This document shows, in pieces, positions 50,401 through 62,314 of a DNA stretch of 64,000 nucleotides (within the stretch, counting starts at the first letter, position 1; each line of letters opens with the position of its first letter). Where the stretch lies: contig NC_091948.1 in the NCBI RefSeq assembly GCF_041260155.1, forward strand, positions 5,952,001 through 6,016,000, in the 5' to 3' direction. The stretch is from Ptychodera flava (Eukaryota; Hemichordata; Enteropneusta; Ptychoderidae). The translations under genes and the position numbers were made by a program. Under the pieces are notes generated by a model, which was not told the origin of the DNA, made no database searches, and saw nothing but the letters and a program-made list of their open reading frames with translations.

Positions 50401-53400
50401 AGCCCCATCATAAAGCAGTTATGCATGATAACTGGTCTTCTTCAACTACAAAGGTTGTGCATCATAAAAAACTGCAATTTATATGAACAGCAAACAGGTC
50501 ATAAATGAATTTTAAATTGTACAATATTCACTAAGTTTTTTTTCTTACAAACTTAATAGTTGATGGGTTTATGGTGTGTTGAGATGGTAGAATAGTGATG
50601 GATTGCACGAATAGTAGGAGAGGACATTGAAAGATTAACTTGGACAATCTGGATTAGATTAACCTGGATTAATGAATTAGGACAGCACAAGGTAATAATA
50701 CAAATGTTGGTTCATTGAACAAACTTGATAAAAGCTTGATCACATGAATGTGGACAAATGAATGTCATCACTGAACAGATGCATAAACGGGTAAAATAAA
50801 TATCTGGTTAAAATGTACCATGAAATCAGCTGGGCATACAGCCAGTGTTCAAGTCATTAACATGCCAGGCATAATAGCATCCTGATCCCGGAATTAAAGG
50901 ACGTCTATAATTCAGAAACGGACAGGGCTGACCTACTTTTTTGTGATTCACAGATGACAGCTGTCTGAGTCACTTAAGCATTCATGAAGGACAACACAGT
51001 ACTTTGAACGCACCATCGAGAAAATCTGCTAAAAAGCTGATTACCTGAGATGTAAAAAATTCAGCCTGATTCTCCACTCCATCGTAGATAGTTTCTTCAT
51101 CACAGCTGAATTCCTTTAATCCTCCGCCGTACTCATCTTTCACTTTCTTTCTGAGACCAAGGTCTTCAGCACCTTTCAGTAAACTTGAAGAAAACAAGGA
51201 AAAATAATTTTTCAATGATTTTGCTGTCACACTTTATGTGAAATACTGTGCCCAGATAACAGGGCTAATTCTTAGTGATGTAACAGCTCAATCATTAATA
51301 TGCAAAAATAAATATTTGTCTGACTTTTGGCACACAGTGGCAAAACTGGTATGATTGCAACTGCAAAATTTAAATTTCAGAGAATCCAATCACAAGGTTC
51401 TACAGTAAATACAGGTGGAAAACAATAAAATTTGTTAAAAATTCTGCCAGGAGTGGCCAATATGTGACACATGGATGGTACCATCAGAAACCTATTTGGC
51501 CACTTTCCATTATTGCAAGAACGTTTCATCTTTTTCAACACTGCATATCACGCATAAAACAAGTTTTTATGACATTGAATTTCACCATATTATTTGGCAT
51601 TTACAGCTGATCATTTCTCCACAGCACTTAAGTTGTCACCGAAACATGAAAATATATGTAAACGATGATCAAAAATTACGGTCTCCTACAGTTTGTTGTT
51701 GTGGCTGTACAGTTAGTGAGCAAAACTGTGTTTCTCTATACAGCCAGTATAAAATACATGTACACAATGCCATATGCATGAACAATAGCACTCTATAACA
51801 TATATGTATAACAATTCAAAAATGTACATTCTGGAAAAGCTCTCTCATTCTTCTTATCATTCGTCTTGTAATTTAATCACTGACATTATCTCACTTTTAT
51901 GAATTTCACAAGATCTCGCTTACTTGTCAAAGGCAGCGGTGAGATAGAAGCCATACACTCCGGCGTTGCTATGGTGACGAACATGGACACTGATTTCTGA
52001 CGATCTAGATCGTAATCTGGCGAGCACCCACATCAAGGTTTCGTCATCTGTCTTTTCGGGGAATGTCATGACAATGTCGCAGTCTTTTGTTGGGATTGTG
52101 TTCTGCCATAATTTGTTTGCGACCACTAACTTACTCGCCTTGGCAAACTTCTTACCAAACAGCTTTGCTGCAATATAAAGCATCAGCTGTTATCAACAAG
52201 TAGTAAATTAATAAATTATCAACAAATGTTAGTTCAGCAGACAAACTTGACACAAACCATTCCACATGATTCATGACAGCATTTACAAACAACACTAACA
52301 AAACTAAGCCATTAATACATAAAGCAATTCATTAAATAATTCATTTCTACTTTTACATTATGTACTATGACACGTGTCTAATAAATTTCTAGAGTGAAAG
52401 ATGAACTTCTGATATTTAATTAACCCCTCCGTATGAAATGGAATGCTATATTTTGTAAAACATAATAATTAATAATTAATTTGCTATCAAACCTAACACG
52501 TCAGCCTCATCAAATTTTTGATGATTCACTTTCATTAAATATCTCTTGGATAATGTGAAAGATGGCACTCTTATTTTCAGGTTTCATTTTTTTTCTCATG
52601 CCGAGCTGTATTAATTTAGAAAAACTGAAACATTTTTTCTGGACATCTAAATTTGAGTCATGAAATTTTTCAACCCTCCTCAATGAGTTCTGTCACAGTT
52701 AATATACACAACAAATAACAGCCCTGACCCTTGCAAAGGTCAAATATGTACAAGGTGCTCAATTTTAAGCTGATGAATATTCTCCAATGATAATGACCCA
52801 TTGCAAGTTGATTTGCATACTCAAATATGATTAATGAATACGTTTATTTAGGAAATTGAATTTTAGATGAACCATCGACAGTAGTTCCTCCACTGTCTAC
52901 ACATGAACAAATTGAAGATGAGAGCTACAATGTATAAAGAAATACTGCCTGGTTTTTTTTTCCATATTTGAGTATACATGTTTATGGTAATATTTCCTAC
53001 ATTGCCCTTTTGAACATATGCTGGGTAATATCTGTTTCATTGCACGGTTTAAATTCTACTGAAGCAAATGTAACTGCCTCATTTTATTGGTTCATCAAAA
53101 GTCTACCATTACAACTGCCATTTCACGATAATCATTAAATACTTTCTGGAAATGGATGTACTCTGCTGTATTGCCAAAGGACACACAAATGCATTATCTT
53201 CGATGTGCTGGTAAAATGGCATATTTTCCAGAAAAAAAACCCAGAGTATTATAATGCACAAACAAGGCGGCCAGCTGGGCCCTGAGTGACATCATGCAAT
53301 CAGTACACGCAACTACAATACATCACTATCCACTGTGGGTCTGAGTCTCTTCTGTGTGTTGTCCCTCTAGAATTACTAATTCCATCACAATTATTACTGA

Positions 53401-56400
53401 GCTATTCATGGAAAAGATAACACACAGCAACAAATTTAATATTCTCATTGCAAACTAAAGAATATACTTTATCAAAGAGCAATTTAAGAATGTGACCTAA
53501 TATGACCTACTGATTACAACATATGTACATCAACTCTGCAGAAATTATATTCATGTTTTGATAAATATCATATGTAAGGTCTATGTAAGGTATGTAAGGT
53601 CTAAAATATTTTAATATTAATTTGACAACAAAATATTCTTGTTTTGACAAAAAACCAAAAACGAATATTAGCACATTTTGGATTCAATATGCAAGAGTTA
53701 TGAATTATCCTCACCCACTACATCGATGGATATGTTACTGAGCAAAGTACATTTAAGGCGGGGATGTTGAAAGACAAAATTTTGCTCAAACTTTCCTCTA
53801 GGATACTTTCAACCTTTCTCTTTCAAAATCAACACTAAAAATTGGGGGTTATTGTGCAAATTTTGGTACTATGGAAACAAATTTAAGTAAACGTAATTTT
53901 ACCGATATTTGAAATTTAAAATGGCCACCATCCCTGTCTTAACTCTATGGAGGAAAATTATATTTTGGAGTTTTTCAAAAATGAGAGGATGAAAAGTTTA
54001 CTTATTCTAGGAGCTTCGAATTGATGTGTACACTGATACATCAGAAAAGAAGTGTACAGTAACAATTTGAGAGTCTAAATATCTGTCCCCAAGGTGCATT
54101 CTGGCTTAAACATAATCTCTGAATGGCATTTAAAACAGATCTGACATGATTCCCACCTCATATCAAACCACTTGTTGAGGACAACGGAGCTAAATTTACT
54201 ACGACAAACATTTGAATACCCTGGTACTTATGGTTCACATGTTAAGGGGTTATTTTTAACTTATCTGTTCCACAATGGCAATATATCGGATGATCCACTC
54301 TTTCATTTCGCAGTGCTGGCTTCATGTTGCCTCTGATTTCACCAGGAAATACAACTTTGAGAAAAACTAGAATATTTTAAACACTGCTGGGCAACAAAAA
54401 CCAGAATGTATAATACAGATGACCTTCCAAGGCCAACAAATCCAATAAAATTAATATGAAATTACATGTTATACTGAAAACCTGACCATTTCAATACCAT
54501 GGTAGAGTACGACTATAAATAAACCATTAGAAGACGTAAATTACTCCTTATGGTTAATAAATTTTTAAATATTACTGAACAATCTGCTGTATCTTTTTGT
54601 ATTTTTTTTTAATAAGATGGTTCAAAACATAGATCCTTTGAAATCAAATACAACTTATGTAAAAGTGCTAGCCAAAGTCTGACCACAGAAAATTTTTCAA
54701 ACATTTGTGAAGAATGCCAAACTTACATTTTAACAACTAAATCATGGAGCAGCAACTCAACTGCCATATATATATACCATAAACATACGCGTGTCAAGTG
54801 CCTGAATTTAATCGACCAAATCCGTCACCAAAAACTGTACAAGCAACACTTTCAAAGACAAAGTGGCTTGATAGCAGGAATATAAAACGTCTGTTTGAAA
54901 CTTGGATATTTCTTCAGTTAGCAAAATGCAAAATTATACAACAATGGCATTTATAACACCGAGGTGCAGGAAGGGCTCTTTCCAACTCTCCAACAAACCT
55001 CCTCAATAAATTTCACACACAATGACACACAACCACAGATGGTTCTGAGCTGTTTGATCTGACAATCATCTAAAAATACAACAGAATCCATGGCTCAGGG
55101 CGGCTCACTCCCTGTCACACAGTCAAAACAACTGTACACAAATGAAACATGTATCTATCTATATCAAGGACTAGTTTCTATTGACAAATCACTAGTTGAT
55201 TCTTTTCAAGATACTTTATTCTGATTTGGCTAAGGAGTAGAACAACTCAGAATATCTCAACTATTTTTCCTTCATTTTGTATATATTTTTCTTTTCAATG
55301 TGAACTAAATGTAACCTTTTGCTTTCAAAGAATCCATGCAGAAGCACTAAAACAAAACAGGACAGAAAATGAGATGGTATTCCCTCAGTTAAGCCAACAT
55401 GCTGCCCACAGAGAACAATTTACTGAAGACAATCAAATACACATGATATGTTCTTTGCAGAGTTCATGTGACAATGAACTTTCACTGCAGACAGCAACAA
55501 CTGTCAATGTCTTTTAAAGATTTAGTTCCAATAATCCTTCCCACTTTCCAGTTTCCACTTAATCCGCAATGAAACAATATCAGATGTCTCCACTATATGG
55601 CTTTTATTTATTCTCTTTCAATGGTAAAAATAACGAAAAAATTACCATCAGCAAAAGGTCGCATTCTGTTTTTATGATGCACAAAAAAATTCACATTTTG
55701 TGTATTTGAAACAAAATGATTAAGTACATGAATGAAGAACACAGCGATAAACATCAAACTATTGTCAAAACAAAGATTGCGACTTCCTTGAATTTTGTTT
55801 GATGTAATAGTCAGTTTACATGTAACTTACTTTCTGATCTACGATTTTGGTAAATGTGTCAGTCGGAACCTTTTTTTGTCAATAAAACAAACTAGAAGTA
55901 GGGCTTACGGCTTCCTAAATTCATATACAAATTGCTGGACACTTGCTTAAACATGTCTTACAAGTCTGACCTTTTCTGAACAAACATATTATGAAAACGA
56001 TGGTTATCCTTTTATTTCAAAATCAATACATTGGCTACTCACGATATCTTTAGAAAGCTGGTAAACTGCGTCATAATCAAAATGTTGAAAAAATCTCCAC
56101 GGTGCCAAGTCCATAGAATTTTTTCATACAGCATGCGTTACACAGAGGCATCTTCTAATACCAATGGAGTTAATCATTCAAACAACAATGTATTCAACTG
56201 TTATTAATAAGCATATCTATAAAATAATCATAAAAGATCACTCAAATTCATTTCTATCATAAAATTTAATGATGTTTACAGTGTGCTACTATATCCCTCA
56301 CTATTTGCTTCAACTCTCATCTCAATAAATTTGTCTGGGAGGTTAGGGTACACTGTAAAATGCTAAACCCCCGAGTCGTAATATCTTTTACTGGGTCAAA

Positions 56401-59400
56401 GGTCATAATATCTGCATAAAAAGCTGGGTGAAGTCACAGAGTGTAGCTATAAAAATTTGAATGTTGTACTTTAAGAGATATTCGTTCTCTTTGATTAGAA
56501 TCAGAATGTCTGTTGATGAACACTGAGCGGATGACAATCCCTGCCATACTGCTCATCGCACGATAAAATGTTAAAATATTAGCGTTTCAAATTTCTGAGC
56601 AATTTATGGATATATTTATGGATGGCTCCTTCACAGATACTTAATACTAGCTGTGTGAAAAGAAAACATACCAGCAGGAAAGATGTATCAAGTTAAACTG
56701 AAAACCGAGAGAAATGAGAAACGATCAGACTCACAGTACACCTGACACAAAAATGCCTAAAACAGGCAGATTAAAATTAAACTGGTATTTTTTTTGAAAC
56801 TAATTAACATAAAGAGGGTAATTAAAGGGGTTAGTTCAATATATTCCAAGGATTTTTAAAGGTCACTGATCATCATCTGTGGGAAAATATTATGGTAATA
56901 TTGGATTACCGCCGGATAGTATACCACCTTATGCTACAATATCATATTCTGTTCTGTATTGAAAACAATGACAGTACTAACTGTGCAATTAGTATGTGTT
57001 ACTGTTGTGTACCATCAGACACAATAAATTTTACGCGTTTTTATGTTTTTATTGATCATGTAGAGTTCAGTCAATATCAATTACAGAGCATCCATGCAAA
57101 ATCCTGTTACAACATTGATTAACCCATTCAATTCAACATAGTAGTCAGGTAATTTTCCTTTGACTGCATGGGAAGTCATTTGCTATACTTTCCAAACTGT
57201 TCAATCATTGGCCATCATTTTCGAAACTATCTTCCTGTTCCTTTGTCAGTACTGATCATTTTCTTGCACTAAATTACCAAAACTACTGAAAGTCACATGA
57301 TTCTTTTCAACCAATCACAACCCGATATTCATTCTCTCGGTTAACATTTTCTGCAAAACAGTCAGATAACTGTGCTGAAATTGGATGAACCCCAGTAAAC
57401 TCTGACCAATCAACACTTTCCACCGTACCATTTGATAAGAAATCAACACTCAACATGATATCATCTAAATAATGTATTCAAAAGCCCAACATTTACTGTT
57501 CACAGCTTTATACAAATGCCAAAATGTGCTTCACACATTCACCACTTAACCTTTGAGTGCCAAAGTCAATTTTTGTTGCCTTTATACAATATAACGCCAA
57601 CAATTTCTTTCAGATCTAGACAATTATTTTCTGATTTTTCTCAAAATTTTGGTCAAAAAATGTAGCCCGTGAACATTTTGCCTATTTGGTCCAAAATCAT
57701 GGAAAAAAGTGCACAAAAATTCATAAAATTGGTAAAATGTTGCCCTGACATTTCGGGGGGAAAAATTACAGTGCTCAAAGGGTTAGAGCAATACCTGTAA
57801 CTTTGATATTATTATTTTTGTTCTGTATTTCAAATTCATTTTCTTAGTTAGTTATGTCAATGAAGCTCCTATAAAATATGTAATATTGTTGTTGTAAATA
57901 AATGAAATATTCTAGACTAGAAAGTTGTCAACAAAGCCATTGGACATGTTACATATATACAGGATATATTGACAAGTTGAAGCACTTCAACTTCAGTTTT
58001 TAAGTAGACCAGCAAAGTGCACTTACAAAAAAACTTGGAAATGCACTTTACTGACAACACAAAAACACTTGGAAATGCAGCGACAGTTAAAACCACCGGA
58101 GTTTAAAAACATCTATTAGTATTAGCTTCCTAGCAACGTTTGTTCATCTATTGTTGAGAACTATCAACCTCCTATTCTCACAGATAAAAGTCACCTGTCC
58201 CCCATCAATAACATCACACAATGTAACAATACAGATGACAAGCTAACCTCCCTAAAATAACTTACATAGAAGGGTGGCTCCCATTTGAATGATGGACAAT
58301 GCTTACAAAAATGCTAGTATTACTTTATCTAAGAAACGTAATTTAATAGCAAACGACAAGACATATAAAATCAAGAAATTCCTGTGCAATGTTTCATATA
58401 TCTGGATGGCTGTAGTTGATTTATCATTCCAAAATATAAAAGAATTTATTTTAAGAATTAAAAGTGATCTGCTGTATAATCAATACAATGCTGATTTTTG
58501 GTGAAATTTATGTTTGATGTGATATTAATCAGCCCAAACAAAACACATATCATCAATGTCATTTAGACAGCTGAGATAATTCCTACAGTACTAAATGTTT
58601 CATACTAATTTTATTATTCATAATTAGCAAGACTGAAATGTGACTTTAAAGGGGCAGGTCATTTATCAGTATTATGTAAAATCGAACTGACTGATGGATA
58701 ATAATTCCAATGCAAAACATTGACAGTCCCGATTAAGGCCTAACACCTGCCCCTTTACAAAGTTTTTTTTTACCAAATTTTCAGTGAGAAAAATCAACAA
58801 TCACCACTGTGTAACAGGTCAATGACAGCTAGGGGAATCAAAAGGTTTCATTGAAACTTTAATATCCTAATCCTATTGATAAGAACTGCAGACCTCCTGG
58901 CCAATTTAATCCATGGTAGCAATGATTAACACACTGAGCAAATATCTCAGAAAAATCAACGTTGCTGCGGATGGATTTCAGTTACCTGTCCACTATATTG
59001 ATACTGCCTATCCTATTATGCATTATACATCAATACTCATTACTGATGACATCCAATTATTAGATCATACCATGGACAATAGTAGCTTCTACTTTCTATG
59101 ATTTCACCCAGGCACCAAGCCGTACGGTGAATGTCATCACGATGCAAATCACTGAAGTACTATCCATGGGAGTACAAATCATAAAAGTACAAAATTGGAT
59201 TCTTAAGAATTCATTGGTAGATTTATCCAACCGAACATGAGGATCTTGTATACAATGCTAAATATCGTCACCAAACAGTTTCAGTGCCAGTATAGATATT
59301 CCATACTCACCAGCCAAAGAGATTATGTCATTGCATATGAAGCTAACCTCATATTTTCTCTCTGTGGACGCTCACACATACCAGCATGAATGAAAATTTT

Positions 59401-59510
59401 TAATTTCGTAACCTTCAGTTTCACTCTGTTACACATATCATTTGCTTTGCAAAACATGTAGCCATCTTAATTTTAAATTATATATGTATGTGTAACCTTA
59501 TATATATATA

Positions 59511-59543
<33 letters not shown>

Positions 59544-60717
59544 ATGCATCTATGGAGTGGCAAGTTTTTAAGGTAAAGGAACATTTTTATGCGAATTGCA
59601 TCATGAATATTAATTTCATTCTAGGTGATCAGTTTCAGTGGCTGACTGGCAATGCATTGACTTGAAGGCAAAATCGAAAATATTTTACAAATTTTAAAAA
59701 TAAATTTCAGCTGTAATTTCATGTATTAAAAATAATGTTGCACTAAAAACACCTCATTATATTTGTTTTTCCCTGAAATTCATAAAAGTCTAATTGAAGG
59801 CAATTCTGTTGGAACTGATAAACTAACTTTTAAGATGAAAGCATTTAATTATAAATACCAAAGTTGTGACAAGACTTGGAAACAACATTCAACACACCTG
59901 TACATACATTGTTACCTACATTGAATTACAACGCTGGAAATATTGTAATTACTGACATACGTTGCACATTTGACGACACAGGGTTGGTGTTTATTTTAGG
60001 TAAATGATACATGCAAGGTGACGGGAAAAAAACGCTTACCAAACACGACACTTTCCATGGTTTAACAGGGTACTGGTGTCAGGGACGGAACTGTGATCGC
60101 GTTAAACAGGACGCGCTGTACGGGTATCTACGTGGATGGCTATGGATGCGGTTAGTACAACAACACGATGAGGAATGCGAGAGTTTGGGGGTTGTGATGG
60201 ATATGGTGGAATACGATCACAAAACTGTCACGTAACTTCAGGTCAAAATGACAACACTGTGAAATACAAAACACACAAAAAAACACCAAACAACACTAAT
60301 GGATACCCGTTAGTTGATCGGAAATGTGTTCATCAACTGCTCTCCAAAAGTCCATGGGGTGATGTCGAGTACGACTTTTTCGCAACGGATTGGATTCACT
60401 CTCCGATGGCTATCTCATCGTTCAACGCATCCAATAATATACCGGACTAGGAACAGTAAAAATAATTGAAGGGTCCTCTCGGTGGCATCTGCCGAGTTAT
60501 GCCCGATTTAGAATCAATATTGAATATATAGCGGGTCCCTCGAAGTCCGAATAAACTGTTTCATCGGACTATTCTATTTTCTATGCGGGGTGAAAAAATG
60601 AAAGAGATATCGATCGGTCACCAAAATATCATGAAGGGTCTTACTTAACGGTTTTCTGACGATGCACTTATCCGAGCTGGTTTCAGGGTCTGTATGTTCA
60701 AGTTTGCTCTCGTCCAT
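26419..60717 (-). CDS. ANO8: anoctamin-8 orthologue (TMEM16 family)
   Basis: Sixteen minus-strand coding exons: 60645-60717, 51924-52167, 51045-51183, 48622-48718, 40825-40941, 40251-40378, 39342-39503, 34993-35186, 33016-33166, 32133-32201, 31310-31499, 30657-30769, 30045-30236, 29222-29353, 28309-28419, 26419-26583. Borders are GT-AG, phases agree, and the product is 758 residues. Vertebrate ANO8 is a multipass protein at ER-plasma membrane contacts that organises calcium-signalling complexes. Near-identical blocks include LGLRKKVKDEYGGG, YFGVKIGMYFAWLGHY, RKGAELAYKWGTLD, LTQAEIEGSMKKYE and MQRPFGQRVEDIGRWQ. Candidate calcium sites are kept: NSF in helix 6, LEMVIQFG in helix 7, and the E and D of NNLVEVRSDAFK in helix 8. 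The C-terminus is short (lysine-rich, ending AAKKFE) and lacks the long tail of human ANO8. With the best acceptor, the exon 9/10 joint is two residues shorter than in human. The largest introns are 8.5 kb (exon 1 to 2) and 7.7 kb (exon 4 to 5). An alternative first exon and an alternative exon 8 donor are described separately. Confidence 0.95.
27432..27560. repeat. diverged relative of the 16062-16441 element
   Basis: From TAGCTGTGCATGGCAGG on, the sequence shares CTGTGTGTT, CCGGC, and CCACCACAGCCC-GCA in the same order and spacing class as the left arm of the 16062 element. No second end or target duplication was found. It lies in ANO8 intron 15. Confidence 0.4.
27640..27960. promoter_or_regulatory. 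CpG-rich promoter-like patch with a CRE
   Basis: In an AT-rich intron (between ANO8 exons 15 and 16) this patch is CpG-rich and has a perfect cAMP response element, TGACGTCA, at 27923-27930. A short frame, ATG 27717 to TAG 27819, encodes a lysine-rich peptide of 33 residues and no recognisable domain. It may be a captured promoter belonging to the neighbouring repeat, or an internal ANO8 promoter. Confidence 0.3.
28011..28059. repeat. (GAAA)n microsatellite
   Basis: Imperfect AAAG/GAAA units, with interruptions near 28022 and 28053, in ANO8 intron 15. Confidence 0.92.
28121..28139 (+). promoter_or_regulatory. CTCF-like motif, forward
   Basis: CTGCCACTAGAGGGCACCC fits the bilaterian CTCF consensus CCASYAGRKGGCRS at every core position. 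Occupancy cannot be judged from sequence. Confidence 0.35.
28855..29055 (-). repeat. truncated copy of the TTAA-site MITE (family A)
   Basis: In reverse orientation it shares the AAAGACT, ACTTTCC, TGCAAATTTT-like and AAATTCAAAATG-GCC blocks of the copies at 36610, 49994 and 53757. One end (GGTAGAAGTGCCTC read on the minus strand) is kept; about 140 bases from the other end are missing. Confidence 0.6.
34702..34780 (+). repeat. tRNA-derived SINE head
   Basis: The segment has an internal RNA polymerase III layout: a box A-like TAGCCGAGCAG at 34709-34719 and a box B-like GAGTTTGAATCC at 34766-34777. The start GGGATT and end AATCCC can pair as an acceptor-like stem. The A-to-B spacing suits a long-variable-arm (Leu/Ser-type) tRNA. 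Mismatches and the absence of a proper anticodon arm exclude a working tRNA. It lies in ANO8 intron 8, close to exon 8. Confidence 0.5.
34846..35001 (-). repeat. triplicated exon 8 donor region of ANO8
   Basis: Three tandem units (34846-34895, 34896-34947, 34948-35001) each contain ATTGGTTACATACCCTGGGA or a close variant. On the minus strand each carries the donor context CCTCCCAGG|GTATGT. The third unit overlaps the last nine bases of exon 8, so the two others are duplicated copies of the true splice donor within the intron. Confidence 0.9.
36610..36951. mobile_element. TTAA-site MITE, family A, copy 1
   Basis: The 342-bp unit is flanked by TTAA at 36606-36609 and 36952-36955. Its ends are inverted repeats, GGTAGTATGCCCCTC and GGTAGAATGCGCCTC read inward. 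It is non-coding. TTAA duplication is used by piggyBac and Kolobok elements; the TIR does not look like piggyBac, so Kolobok-like is the better guess. It lies in ANO8 intron 7. Confidence 0.8.
37968..37980. promoter_or_regulatory. palindromic X-box-like site
   Basis: GTTGCTTAGCAAC is a perfect inverted GTTGC/GCAAC pair with a 3-base spacer, matching the consensus bound by RFX factors. It lies in ANO8 intron 7. One exact match in an intron is weak evidence of function. Confidence 0.25.
39724..39939. mobile_element. piggyBac-type MITE, family B, copy 1
   Basis: TTAA flanks both sides (39720-39723, 39940-39943). The ends are CCCTTTGAGCACC and CCCTTTGAGTGCTG read inward, resembling the CCCTTTG terminus common in piggyBac elements. 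The 216 bp are non-coding. It lies in ANO8 intron 6. Confidence 0.82.
43610..43920 (+). repeat. diverged interspersed repeat, copy 1
   Basis: Blocks AATAAGATGGTT, TGACCACAGAAAATTTT, ATTTTAACAAC and AGCAAAATGCAAA occur in the same order at 54590-54940. The ends could not be defined. Confidence 0.5.
44263..45763. mobile_element. 1.5 kb inverted-repeat element with internal direct repeats
   Basis: The ends are AAGCTACTATAGACT (from 44264) and its inverse near 45748-45762, the right one embedded in a longer CTATAGACTATAG palindrome. Two internal blocks recur in direct orientation: AAAGCTGTCTGACCAGCGGTT (near 44357 and 45451; 20 bases shared around CTGTCTGACCAGCGGTT) and TTTGCATATTTCATCA (near 44536 and 45383). 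A (CATA)n tract lies near the right end. No protein or clear target duplication is present. Confidence 0.5.
45658..45693. repeat. (CATA)n microsatellite
   Basis: Nine nearly perfect CATA units lie near the right end of the 44263-45763 element, followed by GACGGACGCC words also seen just before it. Confidence 0.92.
49926..49972. repeat. (GAT)n microsatellite
   Basis: An imperfect GAT/ATG triplet run directly precedes MITE copy 2 in ANO8 intron 3. Confidence 0.9.
49994..50347. mobile_element. TTAA-site MITE, family A, copy 2 (TTAT target)
   Basis: The 354-bp copy has ends GGTAGTATGCGCCTC and GGTAGATCGCACC read inward. It is flanked by TTAT on both sides (49990-49993 and 50348-50351), so the target duplication is four bases but not strictly TTAA. 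It lies in ANO8 intron 3. Confidence 0.78.
53757..54105. mobile_element. TTAA-site MITE, family A, copy 3
   Basis: The 349-bp copy is flanked by TTAA (53753-53756, 54106-54109). It is more diverged at its ends (GGCGGGGATG; GCCAGAATGCACC read inward) but matches the other copies through TTGCTCAAACTTTCCTC, GTGCAAATTTTGG and AAAATGGCCACCAT. Confidence 0.72.
54590..54940 (+). repeat. diverged interspersed repeat, copy 2
   Basis: Same block order as 43610-43920, with a TATATATA insertion-like tract near 54765. Non-coding. Confidence 0.5.
57550..57782. mobile_element. piggyBac-type MITE, family B, copy 2
   Basis: The 233-bp copy has ends CCTTTGAGTGCC and CCCTTTGAGCAC read inward. It is flanked by TTAA on the left (57546-57549) and TTAG on the right (57783-57786). 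The interior matches the 39724 copy through TTTGGTCCAAAAT and AAAATTCATAAAA. Confidence 0.75.
59499..59544. repeat. (TA)n microsatellite
   Basis: A nearly pure TA tract with one TATTATA interruption, in ANO8 intron 1. Confidence 0.92.
60040..60058 (-). CDS. ANO8: alternative first coding exon of ANO8 (exon 1b)
   Basis: On the minus strand, ATGGAAAGTGTCGTGTTTG is followed by the strong donor GTAAGCG. The exon ends in phase 1, exactly as exon 1a (60645-60717) does. It would join exon 2 to give MESVVFAKLFGKK instead of the exon 1a N-terminus. The ATG has a reasonable context (AACC before it, G after). The sequence on its 5' side (60060-60470) is CpG-enriched against the intron. No transcript evidence is available here. 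Confidence 0.5.
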
Positions 60718-61048
60718 AGTGATGGATGGCTTCAGTAAGTGAAAACATCTCGAAGACTGCAATATGAAACCATATTTGTTATATCGATGACAAATGACAG
60801 TCTATTCGGGCGCCGCCATTTCCCCCTCAACGCGCGTAAGCTTATGCAAATGTATCAGGATTGTGCAAATACTACGTTCAGACATCGACACTGATCGTCT
60901 TCATTTTGTGTAGAGGGCGGGCTTGTAATTGCCTTCAAAAATCCCCTTTTCTATGAGTCTACATGTTACTAATGTACCACAGCACTCCATCGTCAGCTGT
61001 ACGCTCACTATCATGATCGACAAATACCAGAAATCGACTATTTGAAAA
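60718..61048. promoter_or_regulatory. ANO8 promoter region, possibly divergent
   Basis: The DNA upstream of the ANO8 exon 1a start is locally GC-richer (GGGCGCCGCCATTTCC near 60809). On the plus strand, ATG at 61049 in good context (GAAAATGGCTGCC) is followed after six codons by a donor-like CAT|GTAAGG at 61067. This could be the first exon of a divergent gene whose other exons I cannot find. Confidence 0.3.
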
Positions 61049-62133
61049 TGGCTGCCGCATCGCATGTAAGGGCAATAAAAAGAAATTATCATCACTCAAA
61101 GAATCATATTGACTTTCCCGGACAGACTGCAGCTCAAGAATATTCGATTCTTTTTGCAATTAAAACTGCAAATGAGTACACTTTTACTTGTCACTTGAAC
61201 GTATTCAAAATTTTGATGTTAATTTTAACTTTGCATGGCCATTAATAACATGCAATACTTATTTTCCTAACATATTTGACATTGAAATTTTCCATTACGC
61301 AGCATATAAAAGAAACATTTAAGCTTAATTTATGAACATGAATTTTTTTTCCATTTCATGGCTTTTCCTATTTTGACCATTGCTAACAATCATTAACCTT
61401 ACTCCCGTTAGTTGTTTGATTCATGTCACTTCATTTTACATCGCCATTCCATTTCAATATGCCCTGTATCAGACGATTCTTTCTAATCATATTTTCTGGT
61501 AAACCTACGTACAAGATCAAATGTATTCAGACCTTGTTTTATAGGTATTAAAACAATGAAGCAAAGTGCAGTGAGTTTTAGTAAATTACCTCTTTTTTCT
61601 TAAAAATCATACATTCATTTCTCTGAGTGAGGACTTTAATATATTTTCTCATTCATGTTTGCAATTAGTTGACTTGTGATTGTTATATGAACTATGTAGA
61701 TTTCGATTTTTCGGCTATTGCTCCATCGATTCTGCCATCGTAAATTTAACACCGACATTGTGTAACAATATCGATACCAAGATTATGAAAAAAAAATTGA
61801 TGAATAGTGATAGGAAATGAGATATGGACTTGAACATTTTCAAAAACTGATAACGATTTTCTCAGAAGAAGCTTCCCCTTTTTTTAACAAAAATTTTGAT
61901 AGGCTTGACATGTTGGCAGAATAACTGGCACTAAAAAAGGTGCTTGTCCCCAACTTATACTGCGTTAGGGACTGGTCAGTTTCTTCGGCCTGGGGGGCGG
62001 TGGATTATTTTTTGCCGACGTCAAAAAGTGGCTGACCCCCCCATTCCAAATTTGAAAACAGGGTGACCCCCCATTCCAAATTTCGAAAACAGGGTGACCC
62101 CCCCGACAACTGTAAAATAAAAGGTGGACACAA

Positions 62134-62135
<2 letters not shown>

Positions 62136-62198
<63 letters not shown>
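62136..62198. repeat. (TA)n microsatellite
   Basis: About 30 TA units inside the Harbinger-like element. Confidence 0.95.
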
Positions 62199-62202
<4 letters not shown>

Positions 62203-62210
62203 TTTACATA

Positions 62211-62314
62211 CATTTATATTTTAACAGTCATTCTGTTTTAAAGAAATTGTTGACAAGTATACGTCATTTATATTTTAACAGTCATTCTGTGTTTTAAAGA
62301 AATTGTTGACATGT
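62211..62314 (+). repeat. tandem duplication, 54-bp period
   Basis: CATTTATATTTTAACAGTCA recurs at 62211 and 62265, each followed by TTCTGT, a TTTTAAAGAAATTGTTGACA block and a diverged tail. Confidence 0.9.

Larger units (their letters stand above)
52168..60039. other. ANO8 first intron
   Basis: This intron runs from exon 2 towards the two possible first exons. No gene is recognised. It contains two MITEs (53757, 57550), the second copy of a diverged repeat (54590) and a TA microsatellite. Confidence 0.85.

Noticed and set aside
51966-51982. X-box-like word GTTGCTATGGTGAC
   Set aside because: It falls inside ANO8 exon 2 coding sequence, where the codons explain it.
60011-60450. Overlapping plus-strand frames of 74 and 91 codons
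   Set aside because: They are antisense to the CpG-enriched ANO8 5' region, show no domains, and are explained by local GC content.
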